A stretch of DNA of 64,000 nucleotides from contig OX328107.1 of assembly GCA_946811185.2 (NCBI GenBank), positions 41,654,360 to 41,718,359 of the forward strand, in the 5' to 3' direction. This DNA is from Hippopus hippopus (taxonomy: Eukaryota; Mollusca; Bivalvia; Cardiida; Cardiidae). The stretch's first letter is position 1. Each line of letters opens with the position of its first letter. This document shows positions 22,421 to 33,326 of the stretch, piece after piece. Both the position numbers and the translations under genes were made by a program. The notes below the pieces were generated by a model. It was not told the origin of the DNA. It did not search any database and saw nothing but the letters and a program-made list of their open reading frames with translations.

Positions 22421-22993
22421 TATCAAATTGAAAAACCATACCTGATAGAGGTCACAAATATGATGTTGATTGAATTTAAGGTGGTGATCCCTAGCAAACT
22501 TTGAGTAGTATATATGATGACTAGCTTAGTATAATGCATCACAAAGATGCATTTAATTCCCTTTTGCCAGAGTGTAACCCAGTTTATTTTGTTTTTGAGT
22601 TATTTGTACACTGGTATGAAACACTTTCCCTTCACTCTAACCAATAGGAATCCCTTCTCTCAAAAAGAAATTGCAATCAAAACATATAAATGCTTTGTAC
22701 AGTTTGTATAATAAAAAAGACTTTAGGTTTGAATGATACGTGATACCATTGTGATAAAGGAGAATTTACTTGATTAGAAAAGGCAGTTGTTCTCCTTGTC
22801 CCAGTGTTTCCTTAAATGCTCTCTGCAAGAAAAAAAAAATGTTTTCCCCTGTTAACTGGCAATACAATGGAATTTCAGGCTTGATTAGATTGAAAACCTT
22901 TTGAAAAGGTCAATTAGTGGTTAAAAAAAAATGGTACTTGTCATTTAAAAGAAAGAGATCTTTCAAGGCTTACCTTATTGATGAGAATAATAG

Positions 22994-23064
22994 CCTTTGC
23001 ACACAATTTAGATCAATATCAGACTACACAGATCATGCAGCCTGATCTTTGATCCACACTGTAC
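22994..23064. repeat. Family D palindrome
   Basis: TTAGATCAATATCAGACTAC and GCAGCCTGATCTTTGATCCA. Confidence 0.55.
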
Positions 23065-23232
23065 CTTTAAAAATATTGTTGCAATGTTATTGCGATGCTC
23101 GTGATAGGCTAACTTTCTCCAAGTTCAGGCAATGCCATTGAGTTAACTCTTGAATTATATTCTGACCTTAATTTAATTGTCCATGCTAAATGTTCAGCTA
23201 AATGACAAGCTGTTTTAACTTTTATTCACTTG

Positions 23233-23452
23233 TTAACCGTTTACCTGAGTTTAAAGGACCCTAAGGAAAGATCCTCTTAAAAACATTGTTGGAAAAGGAG
23301 AAAATGCTGGTAACCAGCATTTTCTCCTTTTCCCACAGTGTTTTCTACCCTTCCAAAGGTGAATTTCTATTTTTGCATCACAACTATTTTGTCATCTGCA
23401 AAGGCTTTTGATTTGGCCAAGTCCAAAATTTTGTCATTTGATACAGGGTTAA
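23233..23452 (+). mobile_element. Family A MITE
   Basis: TTAACCGTTTACCTGAGTTT start; hairpin good; ATACAGGGTTAA end. Confidence 0.8.
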
Positions 23453-23646
23453 ATCATAATGCATGTTGATTACCCATAATTTATATCAAAAATGTCTGCT
23501 GCAAAGTTATCTCAGGGTTTAATACTTGCATTTTCTCCTTTTCCCACGATGTTTACAGAAACCCTACTCTTTAGGGTTGTAAGAATATGTGATTGTTTAG
23601 ATAAATGTTATAGAATGAACTACGATACATGTAGTTTACAATATGT

Positions 23647-23893
23647 TTGAGCCATGCTTTGGTGAAAGGGCGCTTAATGCATCTCTGTTATCCATGATAC
23701 TGAGCAAGTCATTACAGGATTATGGACCCATAAAAACCTGTTTCTCCAACATCCGAATGAATCATGAGATAGATTAGTCCTTTGACATGAAGAAAATTTA
23801 CCAAAAGCAAAACGTTTCGGCCCAGGTCAATGTGCTGACCTGGGTTGATACTTTTTGCAGATGCATTAAGCCCCCTTTTCACAGAGAATAGCT
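23647..23893 (-). mobile_element. Family B element, palindrome shortened
   Basis: GAGCCATGCTTTGGTGAAAG start. The inner palindrome is reduced to GGTCAATGTGCTGACC. The end merges into the splice acceptor T tract at 23892-23908. Confidence 0.7.
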
Positions 23894-23908
23894 TTTTTTT
23901 TTTTACAG

Positions 23909-24045
23909 TACCAGACACCAAGTCCAACAGCCTATCAAACACACTGCACAGATCTGACAGAGTTCCTAGAATCAGAAAAACCCTTTTTAGTCGGGGCTGA
24001 CCGCTTTCCTGTATCAAGAAAAGATATAAACGAGGTTTTACCAGG
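23909..24045 (+). CDS. PIFO: Pitchfork exon with SHIPPO-like turn
   Basis: The acceptor is a long T tract plus ACAG (ending 23908); the donor is GTAAGT at 24046. It starts YQTPSPTAY, a degenerate SHIPPO-type turn, then FLVGADRFPV, resembling the F..L.PRF segment of vertebrate pitchfork. It ends VLP plus two bases of a Gly codon (phase 2). The acceptor polypyrimidine tract directly abuts a family B element ending near 23893. Confidence 0.85.
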
Positions 24046-24059
24046 GTAAGTTGTAACTA

Positions 24060-24232
24060 TGTTAACTCTGTACTTGACGACAAAATTTTGGACTGTCCAA
24101 ATTGAAAGTATTTGCAGAGGACAAAGTTAATGTAGCTGAAACTATGAAATTTGTCTTTGATAGGGTAGAAAATATTGTTAAGATATTTTCCCTCAATGTT
24201 TCCAAAAACCTTTGTTCCCAAAAGTTATTTAC
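24060..24232 (-). mobile_element. Family A MITE, hairpin mostly deleted
   Basis: TTAACTCTGTACTTGACGAC start directly after the pitchfork donor at 24046; the interior jumps from GTAGAAAATATTGTTAAG to TTTTCCCTCAATG. Confidence 0.65.
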
Positions 24233-24261
24233 AGTTGACCTTTAGGATACTATTTATGACT

Positions 24262-24325
24262 GATGATATAGATTATGTTCAGACAGCACAGAATGTGCAG
24301 TTTTATCTTGAATCCACTCTGACTG
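24262..24325. repeat. Family D palindrome, diverged
   Basis: GATTATGTTCAGACAGCACA and GCAGTTTTATCTTGAATCCA. Confidence 0.5.
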
Positions 24326-24702
24326 AGGCCCAGCCATTTAGCACAGTTTGTAACATACAGGGTTAGTTACCTGGGAGTTATGGGATTGAATCCCTGCTAA
24401 GCCAAAGTATGCTGTACATGTAAAAGAAATGTATGGAAACCATGTACATGTATAAGTGCTTTTACATGACTGAAATAATGTTGAAATACTTTGAAATGCC
24501 AAAAAAAATTGCAGCATAAATTTAGGTCTAATACATGAATAAAATATGAATGATATTGTGATGGACTGAAAGTTGCCCATGACTTTGTTATGAGCACTTT
24601 TTTCTTTTGCTACAATGCTTTTTAAAATATTTGCTCAAAGACTAAAAAAGTTGTGTGTTAGAGTTATTGAAATGAACTTACAATATAAGTGTTCTATTTC
24701 AG

Positions 24703-24829
24703 ACCAGGCACATATGAACATGAAATAAAAAGAAACAGAAAAGTTCAGTTACATCAGTCCTTTGGTGGAACACCCATAATGTTACCCATGATACAGGTCA
24801 GAAGTACCATCGACAAAAACACGGAAAAG
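24703..24829 (+). CDS. PIFO: Pitchfork exon completing the PGPGTY repeat
   Basis: Acceptor TTCTATTTCAG (ending 24702), donor GTATGT at 24830. The first base completes the split Gly codon, so the junction reads LPGPGTYEHE, a canonical SHIPPO/STPG PGPGxY repeat recreated only by splicing. This independently confirms the exon pair. Downstream residues QSFGGTPIMLPMIQVRST correspond to the MKFGSP...VP segment of the vertebrate protein. Confidence 0.9.
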
Positions 24830-24840
24830 GTATGTGATCA

Positions 24841-24974
24841 TTTAACCCATGTCCCAGACAGTTCCATGTTTTAATGGCCAGAGTAAGAAGAAAACACCAT
24901 GGGAAAAGAAGAAGATCTTCCTTTCCTGCAAGGTTTTCTACCTTATCAAATCCCCTTGTTGCAGCCACATTTAA
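24841..24974 (+). mobile_element. Family A MITE, shortened, first of a head-to-tail run
   Basis: CCCATGTCCCAGACAGTTCC side and hairpin remnants; its right end is the TTAA at 24971-24974. Confidence 0.55.
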
Positions 24975-27118
24975 CCTTTTCCCACGCAATGCAGAGTTTT
25001 TATGACCCTGTATTAGAAGCCTTTTGAAAACATTGAGGAAAAAAAAAAATGCTGGTAACCAGCATTTTCTCCTTTTTTATACGCCCGTCGAAGACGGGCC
25101 GTATTATGGGATCACCCATGGCCTACAGGCGGGCGGGCGGATGGGTGTCCGTCCGGGCGGGCGGGCGTCCATCCGGGCGGGCGAGCGTCGTCCAGTTCTT
25201 TGTCCGGAGCATAACTTTGTCATCTCCAGTTCGATTGACTTGAAACTTGGCAATTGTGTTTGTTGTGATAATACGGAGTGCAGTGCGAAAGAACCATAAT
25301 GCTACCTCGTGCTGTCTTTGGGTTATTTCCCTTTGATCGTCATTTTTACAGCATTTTCTGCTTGTCCGGAGCATAACTTTGTCATCTCCAGTCCGATTGA
25401 CTTGAAACTTGGCATTTGTGTTTGTTGCAATAATACGGAGTGCAGTGCTAAAGAACCATAACTCTACCTCGTGCCATCTTTGAGTTATTTCCCTTTGATC
25501 ATCATTTTTACAGCATTTTCTGCTTGTCTGGAGCATAACTTTGTCATCTCCAGTCCGATTGACTTGAAACTTGGCATTTGTGTTTGTTGCAATAATACGG
25601 AGTGCAGTGCGAAAGAACCATAACTCTACCTTGTGCCATCTTTGAGTTATTTCCCTTTGATCATCATTTTTACAGCATTTTCTGCTTGTCTGGAGCATAA
25701 CTTTGTCATCTCCAGTCCGATTGACTTGAAACTTGGCATTTGTGTTTGTTGCAATAATACGGAGTGCAGTGCGAAAGAACCATAACTCTACCTCATGCTG
25801 TCATTTTAAGTAGGAATATTGTATGCTTTTATTTGTTGCAATAATTGGAAGTGCAGTGCGCAAGAATTGTAACTCTACCTCCTGTTGTCTTCGAGTTATT
25901 TCCCTTTGATCGTCATTTTTACAGCATTTAGTGCTTGTCTGGAATATAACTTTGTCATCTCAAGTCAGAACGACTTCAATTTTGGTATCCATGTTTGTTG
26001 CAATATTACGGAGTACAGTGCGCAAGAACAATAACTCTACCTAGCGCAGATTTTGAGTAATTTCACTTTGATGTTCATTTTTACAGTCCAGTTTTATGTC
26101 CGGAGCTTAACTTTGTCATCTCCAGTCCGATTGACTTGAAACTTGGCATTTGTGTTTGTTGCAATAATACGGAACATCTTTAAATTTGGTATGCATGATT
26201 GTTGAAAAATTACGGAGTGCAGTGCACAAGAACCATAACTTATCCTAGCACAAATTTTGAGTTATTCCCCTTAGATCTTCATTTTTATAGCATTTTTTGC
26301 TTGTCTGGAGCATAACTTTTTCATCTTAAGTAGGAATGACTTGAAATATGGTATGCTTATTTGTTGCAATATTTGGAAGTGCAGTGCGCAAGAATTGTAA
26401 CTACCTCGTGCTGTCTTTGAGTTATTTCCCTTTGATCGTCATTTTTACAGCATTAAGTGCTTGTCTAGAATATAACTTTGTCATCTCAAGTCAGAACGAC
26501 TTCAGACTTGGTATGCATGTTTGTTGCAATATTACGGAGTACAGTGCACAAGAACAATAATTCTACCTAGCGCGGATTTTGAGTAATTCCACTTTGATCG
26601 TCATTTTTACAGTATTTCTTGCTTGTCCGGAATGGAACTTTGTCACATCAAGTCAAATTGACTTGACACTTGGTAAACATGTTTGTTGCAGTTATGAAAA
26701 GTGCAATGCACTGGAGCCATAACCTTACCTAATGCCCTTTTGGAATTATTCCCTATTCATTATTTTTTTTTTACAGCTTTTCATGCTTCTCTACAATATA
26801 ACTTTGTCTTTTCATGTTGGAATGACCTGAAACTTTATATGGATGTTTCCTTGACATTAGACATTCATGCCTATTTCAATCACTTACATGATTTCTGCTG
26901 CACTACTATTTTCCTCTACCTGCCCTTCACGATTATTATTCCCCCTCGACAACTAGCGGTGGGACGGGCGTATCTTGCGACCATTTGCCGCTCTTGTCCC
27001 AAAATGTTTTCTTCCCTGTCAAAGACAAACTTAATCATTTAATCCACATTTCTTTTGTCGTGGACAAATGCTTTCAATTTGGACAGGTTTGAAATATTCA
27101 TGACTAGTAAAGGGTTAA
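24971..27118 (+). mobile_element. Family A MITE split by the pearl-type element
   Basis: Left half 24971-25076 to TCTCCTTTT; right half 26998-27118 from TCCCAAAATGTTTTC to AAAGGGTTAA. Orientation and content continue across the insertion. Confidence 0.8.
25077..26997 (+). mobile_element. Pearl-type element with 162-bp tandem units, inserted in a MITE
   Basis: Begins ATACGCCCGTCGAAGACGGG and near its end has GACGGGCGTAT, then a weak hairpin and GCTCTTG. Units starting GTCYGGAGCATAACTTTG are at 25202, 25364, 25526 and 25688 (period exactly 162), followed by more diverged units at about 25937, 26098, 26303, 26463 and 26625. It splits a family A MITE (24971-27118) between ...TCTCCTTTT and TCCCAAAATG. 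Because 162 is a multiple of 3, the array gives a 191-codon antisense ORF that is an artefact. Confidence 0.8.
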
Positions 27119-27341
27119 CCCATTAACCAAATAATTGTATGTTTTTAACAGCCCCAACAAAGAAGGCTTCAGAAAATATCAGTGGAAAAGAAGAAAATGC
27201 TGGAGACCAGCTTTGTCTTCTTTTCCCATGATGTTTTCTACCCTATCAAAAACTAATCACATTGTTACAGCCACATTTAATTTGGTGTCCTCTTATGCTT
27301 TGTGAACTGTTCAAAGATTTTGTGGTCTGGTAAAGAGTTAA
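27115..27341 (+). mobile_element. Family A MITE, shares TTAA on both sides
   Basis: TTAACCCATTAACCAAATAA start, CTGGTAAAGAGTTAA end; hairpin diverged. Confidence 0.7.
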
Positions 27342-27564
27342 ACCCTTACTACACAATCCCAACTTTTAATGACCCTGAGAAAAAAGCCTTTTAAAAATGT
27401 GGTAATGGGAAAAAATGCCGGTAATCAGCATTTTTTATCTTTTCCCACAATGTTTTCTACCCTTCACAAAACAAATTTTAATTTTTATATCGCAATTATT
27501 TTGTCGTCTGCCAATGCTTTCCATTTGGACTAGTTCTAAAATTTTGTCATCTGGAAAAGGTTAA
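27338..27564 (+). mobile_element. Family A MITE, last of head-to-tail run
   Basis: TTAAACCCTTACTACACAAT start, CTGGAAAAGGTTAA end. Confidence 0.7.
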
Positions 27565-27784
27565 CCCTGTACAGGAAAGTTTAAGACCTACCAGAAACTA
27601 TCACAATTTTATATGGTAGATAAATGTATTTGGGAGGGGAAAATATTAATTTTCAACAGGATTCAGAACATTGCAGGAATAGGAGCTACCAAAATTGCTT
27701 TTTACAAGCTTTTGTTTCCCAAGAAGGTTTTTCAAAGCTATAAAAAGGAATCTGCTGTGTTTCAGTGCTTGACTCTGTAAGAAA

Positions 27785-28050
27785 CAACAAATTTTCACTC
27801 ATCCATCTTTTAAAGTTTTTGCAGACCATGAAGTACATGCAGCACAAATAATAGGATCTGTTTGTCGCATGATAAAAAATATTTTTGGAATAGTTGTGGA
27901 ATAAATGTGGCTCACATGAAGAAATGTGGCTTTGAAAGGCTAGAAAATCATTGAGTAAAGAAGAAAATGCTGTTAAACAGCATTGTCTTCTTTTCCAAAA
28001 ATGATATCAAAAGCCTCAGAGTCGTTAAAATACAGGATTGTTTGGTAATG
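27785..28050 (-). mobile_element. Family A MITE, decayed
   Basis: GTTTTTGCAGACCATGAAGT arm, hairpin AAGAAAATGCTGTTAAACAG; it ends about 175 bp before the last pitchfork exon. Confidence 0.5.
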
Positions 28051-28226
28051 TACATGAGATCCACTAGGTCAGTTATATTTGTTCAATTTTACTCTGCCTT
28101 CAGTTATGCAGGTGTTGATCTTCAGATGAGCTTTCATCTGGAATGGTCATTTTGAATAGCTATTGACTTTGTTATGTCTGAGTAGGCTTAGAATAAGATT
28201 ATAATTTACAATAATTTATTTTTCAG

Positions 28227-28295
28227 CTATACAGTACAAAAGAAGAGAAAAAGTACAACAGAAAGCTGGCATATTTAAAACTTTACTATGAATGA
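28227..28295 (+). CDS. PIFO: Pitchfork terminal exon and stop
   Basis: Acceptor TTTTTCAG (ending 28226), 22 codons and TGA. The C-terminus KKYNRKLAYLKLYYE matches the vertebrate pitchfork end (RNRVAYLSLYY), so the gene is complete at the 3' end. Summing all proposed exons gives 858 nt (285 aa plus stop). That is longer than the vertebrate protein because of the N-terminal exons. Confidence 0.9.
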   Translation, partial: LYSTKEEKKYNRKLAYLKLYYE

Positions 28296-28472
28296 GTAGA
28301 TTGTTGCAATGAGTTATGTTAGTGTTTTTATAAAAATGCAAAAAGTGTTATAAAAATGTAGTATTTCATAAAGTGTTTTAATTAAAAATGGACAAAAAAA
28401 ACACATAGAGACAAAAACAGAGAGCTCTGTCTTTTATTAGTATTTGTAAATACTTGATATCTAAAAACTGTA

Positions 28473-28478
28473 AATAAA
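28473..28478 (+). promoter_or_regulatory. Pitchfork poly(A) signal
   Basis: Canonical AATAAA about 178 nt past the stop codon, in a T-rich 3' context. Confidence 0.5.
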
Positions 28479-29115
28479 ATCTGCATTTTTTCTAGAACTT
28501 GTTGACTTATTTGAATAGTAATCCATTTTATTTCTTTTGTTTTTCGGTCTTTTTGTTCCTCCATTTGGACAGACATCTTCTAAGATCCTTGATGAAAATT
28601 GGAGAAACTTCATACACAAGTTCCTACTTATAGTAAGCTGATAATCTTTTTTTTTTAATACTGTGTCATGGAAAAAGGGCCTTGATGTATATTTCCATTA
28701 TGGAACAATATCTCTTTAACTACTTGACAAAATTTTATTAAACTTCATATTTATATTGTTTATCATAAGCCACAGACAATCATTATTTGAATTCATTCAA
28801 TGAAATACCATGTCATGGAAAAAGGGAGCTTAATGTATAATTTCATTATGGACCAATAACAAAAAGGCCACATGTACATGCACAACACAATACCTCTTAT
28901 ATGTTTCTATGAAAAAAAGGTCTTTTTTTGGCGGAGGGTATCATTTCAATGAAATAACTTGTTTATATTTATTATTTTCCATTTGCTCTTTGCACATTGA
29001 TATACATAAGTTGTACCTATCTTTTCTAATCATCAATTTTACAAATTTGTTTCATTGATATACATATTTATCCATTTATACTTATTTTTATGATTATCTG
29101 TACATATATGTTTTT
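28479..29115. other. Intergenic, no gene seen
   Basis: AT-rich. The only structure is two family-B-like fragments 146 bp apart (GTCATGGAAAAAGGG at about 28666 and 28812). Confidence 0.4.
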
Positions 29116-29384
29116 ATGAGTGGTGTTCTAGCAAAAAAGGGTTCAAACATCTCCATGATGCAATATACCAAGCAAGTTGACACATAATTCTGGGTCCATA
29201 AAATCCATTTTGCTGAACAGCTGACTAAATCATGAGGAAGAATGGTCCTTGGGCATATACATGTAGAAGATTTACCCATAGCAAAAAGTATTGATGAAGG
29301 TCAGCCTGCCCAGACTGCGCAGGCTGACCTGGGTGAATTCTTTTGGCAAATACATTAAACAACCTTCTCCCAGAGCATGGCTCA
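29116..29384 (-). mobile_element. Family B element
   Basis: Palindrome GGTCAGCCTGCCCAGACTGC...GCAGGCTGACC; right end CAGAGCATGGCTCA. Confidence 0.75.
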
Positions 29385-29811
29385 TTTCTTTTTACCCGCT
29401 ACTGTGCAGTACATGTAGTTAGTTCAGTATGAGAAATCACATAGTTATATACACTGCACAGAAAACTGGTGGAATTTTTACAAGACTACTACTAGGGTAA
29501 ATGGCTTTTTCTGTCTTTTTTACCTAATTCAAACCATCAATCTATGGATCATAATCCAGCAATCTTATGTACACATTTAATGATGCACTACTGGTTGCAT
29601 AAATATTCACACTCTTTGCAAACACATTGTCAAGAAATTTTAAACAGTGAGTATCAAAACCAAAAGTGTTTTTTGATTCACTTTGACCATTTTTTCATGC
29701 AGTGCATTAAAAAAAAAAAATATGTAATTTCCAACCCCAAAGTTTAGACCAATAATGATTTATGGTTTGCCATGGATAAGTTTATGTAATAAACAGTGTA
29801 AGGGAATATTT

Positions 29812-30043
29812 TTAACTCTTTACCTAATGAAAAAATTTAAGACAGGTCCAAACTGAAAGCATTTGCAAGCAAAAAATTTCATTTCTTACAAATGATATGA
29901 TTTGTTTTGGAAGGTTAGAAAACATTGTGGGAAAAAGAGAAAATACTGGCCTGGTTACCAGTATTTTCTCATTTTCACACAATGTTTTCAAAAGCCTTCT
30001 TCTCCTTTGTTGTTAAGCATTGTGATTGTGTGGTTAAGGGATA
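29812..30043 (-). mobile_element. Family A MITE
   Basis: TTAACTCTTTACCTAATGAA start; hairpin with a small insertion at the tip (CTGGCCTGGTTACCAG). Confidence 0.75.
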
Positions 30044-30089
30044 ATCAATCATTTGTGAAAACATATTCTTGTTAAAGTTGAATGAATTA

Positions 30090-30325
30090 TTGATTGAATG
30101 GTGTTTGAGGTTGGTTTTAACATTATTTCAATAGTATCACCACAACAGCTCACGTATCCATACATACATATGTACTGGGTTTCACCAGACCTAGGCTAAC
30201 GCTTTGAGGTGCCCTGCACAAGGAGAGTCCAAGAGGAAACCCAGTGCTTCCAATGAGGCTTGAGCCTAGGGCCTCCATGGTACAAGGTCTACTGGTACAG
30301 TTTACAATTGAGCCACTCAGGACCC
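30090..30325 (-). mobile_element. SINE-like element with related tail
   Basis: The left end has the reversed SINE tail (TGAATTATTGATTGAATGGT). The body (ACTGGGTTTCACCAGACC, CCTCCATGGTACAAGG) is different, and the right end resembles a decayed tRNA head (ATTGAGCCACTCAGG). Probably a second SINE subfamily. Confidence 0.4.
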
Positions 30326-30699
30326 CTTTAATAAAGTTTAAAGGTGACTAAATAGAGCAGGTATAAAACAATGCTTGAATAAATATTATAAACAATATAC
30401 ATGTATTCATCTGCAAATATTCCGAATTCTCTAATACCCAGTCATGGTTTTATATTGGATCTTTCTTTGTAAAAATTAATGACCCTTTTGTGTCACTTGG
30501 TTAGGGTTACACAAAATAGTTTTTCGGTACAAATTTACAAATAAAGCTTAAATCTTATAAATGATAGACTATATTCCTGAATATACAGTTGAAAGAAATA
30601 ATGAATTGTAAGGTCAAGCTTTCCTTTGTATTTTGGTTGATAAAACCGCCAGAGTTATCTATTCTTAATGACAAATTCTTTGCTTTTTGTCATCATCAG

Positions 30700-30875
30700 G
30701 CATTACTCTGGCTTCTAGAGAATCAATTATCCAAGGTTCCAGGTTCAAATCCCATGGTGAGCTGGGGTCAACTTTTGGAACTACCAACAACATGGCACAA
30801 GTACTGGTTTAGGTTTCCAGGAAGCAGTCATCAAGAGGGATTAATATATGTTGTAAGCACTTGATTCACAATTAA
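30700..30875 (+). mobile_element. Possible tRNA-derived SINE fragment
   Basis: Contains a B-box-like CCAGGTTCAAATCCC near 30741 and a tail shared in part with 7600-7690 and 7890-7960 (GTTTCCAGGAAGCA, ATTAATATA). Weak. Confidence 0.35.
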
Positions 30876-31319
30876 TGTAATATAGATAAGTTTAATCCAA
30901 ATAGATAATCAAATAGGAAGCCGAGATCTGGGTACGTATTCACCAACCATTCTTGAGAACGTTCTTAGTCTTATTCTCCAAGATTTTCTAAACATGAAAG
31001 TAACACAATTTATGATTGACTAAACCAAATGGTCTCTGAAAGAGAAGCCATGTCATCGTCTGGTGTTTGTTCAATTTCATCAATCAGGTTGATAGAGACA
31101 GGGTTTCCATAATCAAGTATCAGAATTGTCAAACTTTTCAAGGCTAGTTCCTGGTAAAAGGATGTCATTAGCTTCAAATCCTGATTCTGTAGACTTGTTT
31201 ACCACAGAAACTTTACTTTGAGATTAGGTAATGTCATGCTCGGGAATTGTATTAGCTACTCCTACTCCCTCACAAACATTAGCACAGTCTGTATTGGAAT
31301 CACTCGAGTCTGACACAAC

Positions 31320-32500
31320 AGCTGTTTACCATTGTAAGGAATGTGAGATTTTGCAACAGCTTTTCCACTCTGAGCACTAGGCCTGTGAATGATATCAAGA
31401 TTTTATCAAGGAAATCAATCCATCGAGCTAACCTTCTTATATAAGAGAGCTTTGTGGTCAGTGAAGACAGTTAATTTCCCTTATGAAACATAATGTTTGA
31501 AAGTTTCAATACCCTCACCAACAGCCAAACATTCTTGATCTATTATTGACTATTTCTCTTCGGCACATGACAGCAGTGCTCTACCACCACATGTAAGGGC
31601 ATACTCCTTGCTTTGTACATCCTTTTGTCCATGAGCAATCCCAAGGGCACTGCTGGATGCATCGCTTGATGGAAGAATTCTTTGTTCATGTCTGAGAATC
31701 CAAAAATACCAGGAGTGACCAGAGCATTTTTCAAAGTTTGAAAAGCTCTCAACATTTATCTGTACCATCCTCAGACTTCAATATTTCCTTTCTGTTTTCT
31801 TTAAAAGCTTGTTGCTATAAACGAATACCCTTAAAAAATACCTGTAATAATAACATAGCCCTGAAAAGCTTTTAAACTCAGTTTGTGACTTGGAATAGGA
31901 AACTGTACAATATTGTCAGTCTTACAAGGATCTAGAAAAATTCCATCCCTCAACAAAATATACCCAAGAAAGACAACTCTGTCTTGACCAGATTTACATT
32001 GCTCAGATTTTATCATAAAGTTTGCCTACTGCAATTTTGAGAATTCTTCAATTTTTGCCAAAGATTAACAAGTCATTCAAACAGTATAGCACAATTATCC
32101 TGTGGATTCCTCGTACACAGAATCCACCTGTTACATATGGAATGATATTGGCATACTGTTCAGGCCAAAGGGAAGTCGCTGCCATTTGAATACACCCTCA
32201 TGTGTTATAAATGCCTCCTTATGCTTTGTTTCACTATTTGATTCCATTTGAAAATGAACAGGATTTAGATCAAGAGTGAGAAAAGAGAAAATTCATCTAT
32301 ACATGCAAAAACATCTTCAATTTCCTGTAATCAATTGGCAATCTCCAAGTATTGTTCTTCCTTTTAACTAAAACTCTAGGACTGTGCCGAATCGATGATG
32401 ATTGAGTAATAATGCCTTGTTCTAATGTTTCCCTATTTTGACGTTCATTTTCAGCTTTTTGCACTAGACGTGTCCTGTAATGGTTCATGCTGCTTTTGCA
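31320..32500 (-). pseudogene. Decayed Ty3/gypsy LTR-retrotransposon pol (RT and RNase H)
   Basis: Minus-strand fragments in several frames keep the order of gypsy pol. RT entry: SPRVLVKRKNNTWRLPIDYRKL (near 32300-32400). RT palm: FKWQRLPFGLNSMP (near 32200). A damaged YxDD region reads LYCLNDLL (near 32090). RT end: VVFLGYILLRDGIFLDPCK (31900-32000). Connection: FQTLKNALVTPGIFGFSD (31680-31750). RNase H: SLTTKLSY...RLARWIDFL (31400-31480). Stops and frameshifts separate them and the catalytic Asp pair is lost. Dead copy. Upstream sequence to about 34500 may include gag remnants, but I cannot support boundaries or LTRs. Confidence 0.75.
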
Positions 32501-33210
32501 CCTGCCTTGGGTTCAATTTTCTAAGAAAAGATATTAGATTTTTATCCTAGAGTTGAAAATGAAGTTGAACAGACATCCTTATTTTTCAGAGGAAATAGTT
32601 CAAGCTTTGAGCATTGTTCTTATGTGAGATTATTACAAGAAATGTGAAGTTCAGATCATCATATTGGTTATCAGTAGGTTTACACTTGTCAGAGTTTCGA
32701 CTTTTGTCAAGTTCAGCGTTTATTTCCTCAAAAGGTGTTATGGTGTCCTTATCAATCACATTTACAGAACTTGAGCTAATTTGTAATTCATCAGAAGCTG
32801 TACTTCTTTAAAATTTGGGTTCAAAACCCCTTTCAAAGCTGTTTGAGTATATTTGTTTCTTGAGTTCCTAGTTTAAACAATGATTTTTTTTTTTTTTTTT
32901 TTTCATTTTCTATCGGTTCAAGAAGCACTCATTCGTTTTTAAAAGCTTTTGAGACAGTGACTTGGATTTCAATCTCACCTTTAGTAGGAATACGTTAAGG
33001 TTTGCCACCGATAACTATTGGCACTTCAATCTTCCTCAAGACACCTATTCTTTCAGCACTTAATCCAGATACTTCATTCAGATTTGAAGGTTTTGATGAA
33101 TTAAATTTTAAGGTTTGCCTTTATCAAAAAATTTTAATGAGTTTCAATTGAAATACTAACACCTGTTTCTATGAGAGCTTGTCTGTAGTGCTTTAGGATC
33201 TCCTACATGT

Positions 33211-33326
33211 ACTTAAGGTGTACGGTCCCTAACTCATCGGTAAACATTGACGTTTTCGTAAAGACTATTCGGCCAATCTCGGCAGCTTCCGTCTTTTAAT
33301 ATGAGAGTTAGGGGCTGTACATTATT
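33211..33326. mobile_element. Small foldback element
   Basis: GTGTACGGTCCCTAACTC and GAGTTAGGGGCTGTACAT are inverted copies about 115 bp apart, inside the gypsy-remnant region. Confidence 0.5.

Larger units (their letters stand above)
20970..22510. mobile_element. TA-flanked MITE split by the mariner
   Basis: Ends TACTACTCA...TAGGGATC (from 20970) and its complement (22486-22510), 3 mismatches in 24, flanked by TA on both sides (20968-20969, 22511-22512). Without the mariner it is about 210 bp and non-coding. TA duplication suggests a Tc1/mariner-type MITE. Confidence 0.7.
20774..22578 (+). mobile_element. Family B palindromic element, outermost of a three-level nest
   Basis: Left part 20774-20969 begins GAGCCATGCTCTGTGAAAAG and holds the inner palindrome GTCAGCCTGGGCAGTCC...AGGCTGACATG. 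Right part 22513-22578 ends CCCTTTTGCCAGAGTG, the inverted terminus. The interior is interrupted by the TA-flanked MITE and the mariner. Confidence 0.7.

Noticed and set aside
21382..22439. Antisense ORFs over the mariner
   Set aside because: Shadows of the transposase reading frame.
25123..25698. 191-codon antisense ORF with 54-residue repeats
   Set aside because: It is a by-product of the 162-bp tandem units of the pearl-type element (162 is divisible by 3); no start context or domain.
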